A stretch of DNA of 64,000 nucleotides, taken from positions 7,463,001 to 7,527,000 of the forward strand of contig NZ_CP146350.1 in assembly GCF_037055355.1 (NCBI RefSeq). The letters are read 5' to 3'. This document shows, piece after piece, positions 62,845 to 64,000 of the stretch (within the stretch, counting starts at the first letter, position 1; the number at the start of each line of letters is the position of its first letter). Made by a program: the position numbers and the translations under genes. This stretch comes from Streptomyces sp. DG1A-41 (GTDB lineage: Bacteria > Actinomycetota > Actinomycetes > Streptomycetales > Streptomycetaceae). The notes below the pieces were generated by a model that saw only the letters and a list, made by a program, of their open reading frames with translations, did not search any database and was not told the origin of the DNA.

Positions 62845-63333
62845 TCAGGCACCGGCCTTGTCCAGGGCGCTCTGGAGTGACTGCATATAGCCCTCGCTGG
62901 TGTAGGAGGCGCTGGAGACAGCCTGGATCTGCGCGCTCTGCGCACCCAGCGCTTCCCGGGTCAGGGTAGGCACGGCGTAGTCGGCGATCGCCTGGCTGCG
63001 CGACGCGGCGCTCGGAGTCCGCAGTGCTTTGACGTTGGTCAGTTTGCCGTGGGAGAGGGTGACGGCGACTTGGACCGGGCCGTAGGGGGTCTGCTCGACG
63101 GCACCGGTGTACGTGCCGGTGGCTCCGCCCCCGGTGCCGGAGCTCTTCGACCCGCTGGGGCGGCTGGAGTGGCTCGGCTGGCCGGAGCTGGAGCCCGGCG
63201 TGGGCGAGGAGACCGCGCCACCGCCGGAGCCGGCCAGTAGCGGCAGGGCTGTGTGGTGTGGTTTGAGGGACAGCAGCAGGACCAGGCCCGCAACGGTTGA
63301 TGTCGTCAGGAGGGCGGCTCGGCGCATTGCCAT
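62845..63333 (-). CDS. Exported FMN-binding domain protein (flavinylation target)
   Basis: This is a 162-residue protein. An N-terminal signal-anchor (LLTTSTVAGLVLLLSL) is followed by a Ser/Gly/Pro linker (about 35-75) and an FMN_bind domain. The domain ends AVSSASYTSEGYMQSL, where the Ser/Thr cluster matches the site where ApbE attaches FMN. The ATG at 63333 has GGAG seven bases upstream. It would carry electrons on the outer face of the membrane. Confidence 0.82.
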   Translation of the reverse strand: MAMRRAALLTTSTVAGLVLLLSLKPHHTALPLLAGSGGGAVSSPTPGSSSGQPSHSSRPSGSKSSGTGGGATGTYTGAVEQTPYGPVQVAVTLSHGKLTNVKALRTPSAASRSQAIADYAVPTLTREALGAQSAQIQAVSSASYTSEGYMQSLQSALDKAGA

Positions 63334-63364
63334 GATCTTGCTCCTTTCAGGGTGCTCGGACCGG

Positions 63365-64000
63365 TCAGAACGCGAATGATTCGTGGTGGATGCGGCGGCG
63401 TGGTACCCCGGCCCCGCGCAGGGCTGGTATCGCCGCGGCCGTCATCCCCGGTGGCCCGCACAGGTAGACGTCGCGCTCGGCGATGTCGGGCACGAGGGTG
63501 GCCAGCCCGCCCGCGGTGAGTGGCGAGGAGTACTGGGCGGGTTCGTCGACCACGTAGTGCACGGTTGCCCCGCGATCGGCCGCTATGGCGTCGAGTTCCT
63601 GCCACAGCGCCAGGTCCTCCGGGCGGCGCGCCCGGTAGACCAGGGTGACCTGGCCGGGCAGCGTCTCGAACAGCGCGCGCAGCGGGGTGATGCCGGCGCC
63701 GCCGCCCAGCAGCAGTACTTTTCGGGCCGTGCGTCGGGCCGCCGTGAAGGCACCGTAGGGCCCCTCGGCCCACACCCGGGTGCCTGGCCGGAGCCTGGCC
63801 AGCGCCTTGCTGTGGCCGCCGACGGCCTTCACGGTGATCCGCAGGTAGTCCGGGTTCGGCGGTGTGGAGAGCGAGTAGGGGTTGGCCGTCCACCACATCC
63901 TGGGGGCGAGGAAACGCCAGCGGAAGAACTGACCGGGCTCGGCACCCAGTTCATCCAGGTGCCGGCCGCACATGAAGACCGACACCACGCCGGGCGCCTC
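63365..64000 (-). CDS. Ferric-reductase-like oxidoreductase, FAD/NAD-binding C-terminus (5' end outside window)
   Basis: The frame is open to the window edge and ends at 63365. The visible part is an FNR-type module. The FAD site is seen as GQFFRWRFL and NPYSLSTPPN. The NAD(P) site is VLLLGGGAGITPLRALF and CGPPGMTAAA, and the terminal aromatic is HHESFAF. The N-terminal membrane haem domain expected in this family lies outside the window. It should pass electrons from NADPH across the membrane to the FMN-binding protein encoded next. Confidence 0.87.
   Translation of the reverse strand, partial: EAPGVVSVFMCGRHLDELGAEPGQFFRWRFLAPRMWWTANPYSLSTPPNPDYLRITVKAVGGHSKALARLRPGTRVWAEGPYGAFTAARRTARKVLLLGGGAGITPLRALFETLPGQVTLVYRARRPEDLALWQELDAIAADRGATVHYVVDEPAQYSSPLTAGGLATLVPDIAERDVYLCGPPGMTAAAIPALRGAGVPRRRIHHESFAF

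Noticed and set aside
1..64000. tRNA, rRNA, CRISPR arrays or replication origin
   Set aside because: I looked for conserved rRNA segments, cloverleaf-like clusters, regular spaced repeats and DnaA boxes and saw none that I could support.

Overview
This 64 kb window comes from a high-GC actinomycete chromosome, almost certainly Streptomyces. The third codon position is nearly always G or C and GTG starts are frequent. The gene families are typical of the genus: ROK kinase, SNF2/SWIM pair, GntR/UTRA and LacI regulators, Tat-exported enzymes and SCN-type penicillin-binding protein. I saw no rRNA, tRNA or CRISPR array. Functional calls rest on motifs read by eye; no database search was run.

Layout. 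1-2.1 kb: end of a sensor kinase, a broken RES-domain gene and a NarL-type regulator. 2.1-5.9 kb: a Gfo/Idh/MocA (inositol dehydrogenase-like) gene divergent from a GntR regulator, then a ROK kinase with a small membrane protein. 6-10.9 kb: a SNF2 helicase and SWIM zinc-finger pair, each broken by one missing base. 11-14.7 kb: a large secreted BNR beta-propeller protein and a DUF347 membrane protein. 14.9-20.4 kb: a NitT/TauT-type ABC importer divergent from a CitA/CitB-type two-component system. 20.4-25.2 kb: gene remnants, a [2Fe-2S] ferredoxin, a P1B-4 metal ATPase, its NmtR-like repressor, and a frameshifted DUF2231-Rieske membrane protein. 25.6-31.1 kb: small conserved genes, a B12-binding radical SAM protein, an EamA exporter and debris of an IS110 transposase. 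31.4-36.1 kb: a penicillin-binding protein, then efeO-efeB. 36.1-39.3 kb: a secreted phosphoesterase behind PHO-box-like repeats, then several broken genes. 39.3-45.7 kb: a five-gene operon with an ABC importer of the phosphonate/iron type and an unusual HAD phosphatase-endonuclease/phosphatase fusion, divergent from its GntR regulator. 45.7-46.5 kb: two resistance-type gene remnants. 46.5-61.3 kb: a carbohydrate island with a secreted levanase, LacI regulator, ABC sugar importer, GH3, GH32 and GH30 enzymes. 61.3-64 kb: remnants, then apbE, an FMN-binding protein and a ferric-reductase-like protein (cut by the window end).

How genes work together. In the carbohydrate island a secreted levanase and a secreted GH30 would release sugars outside the cell. 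The ABC importer would bring them in, and the cytoplasmic GH32 and GH3 enzymes would split them under LacI control. In the 39-45 kb operon a solute is imported and probably dephosphorylated by the two-domain hydrolase. The last three genes form a flavin-based electron-transfer module in which ApbE attaches FMN to the exported FMN-binding protein.

Two features run across the window. Many otherwise conserved genes carry single-base indels, several of them a lost G in a CCGG(G)C context, so some pseudogene calls may be sequence errors. At least six genes start 6-7 bases after a TANNNT-like -10 box with no Shine-Dalgarno sequence, which suggests leaderless transcripts.
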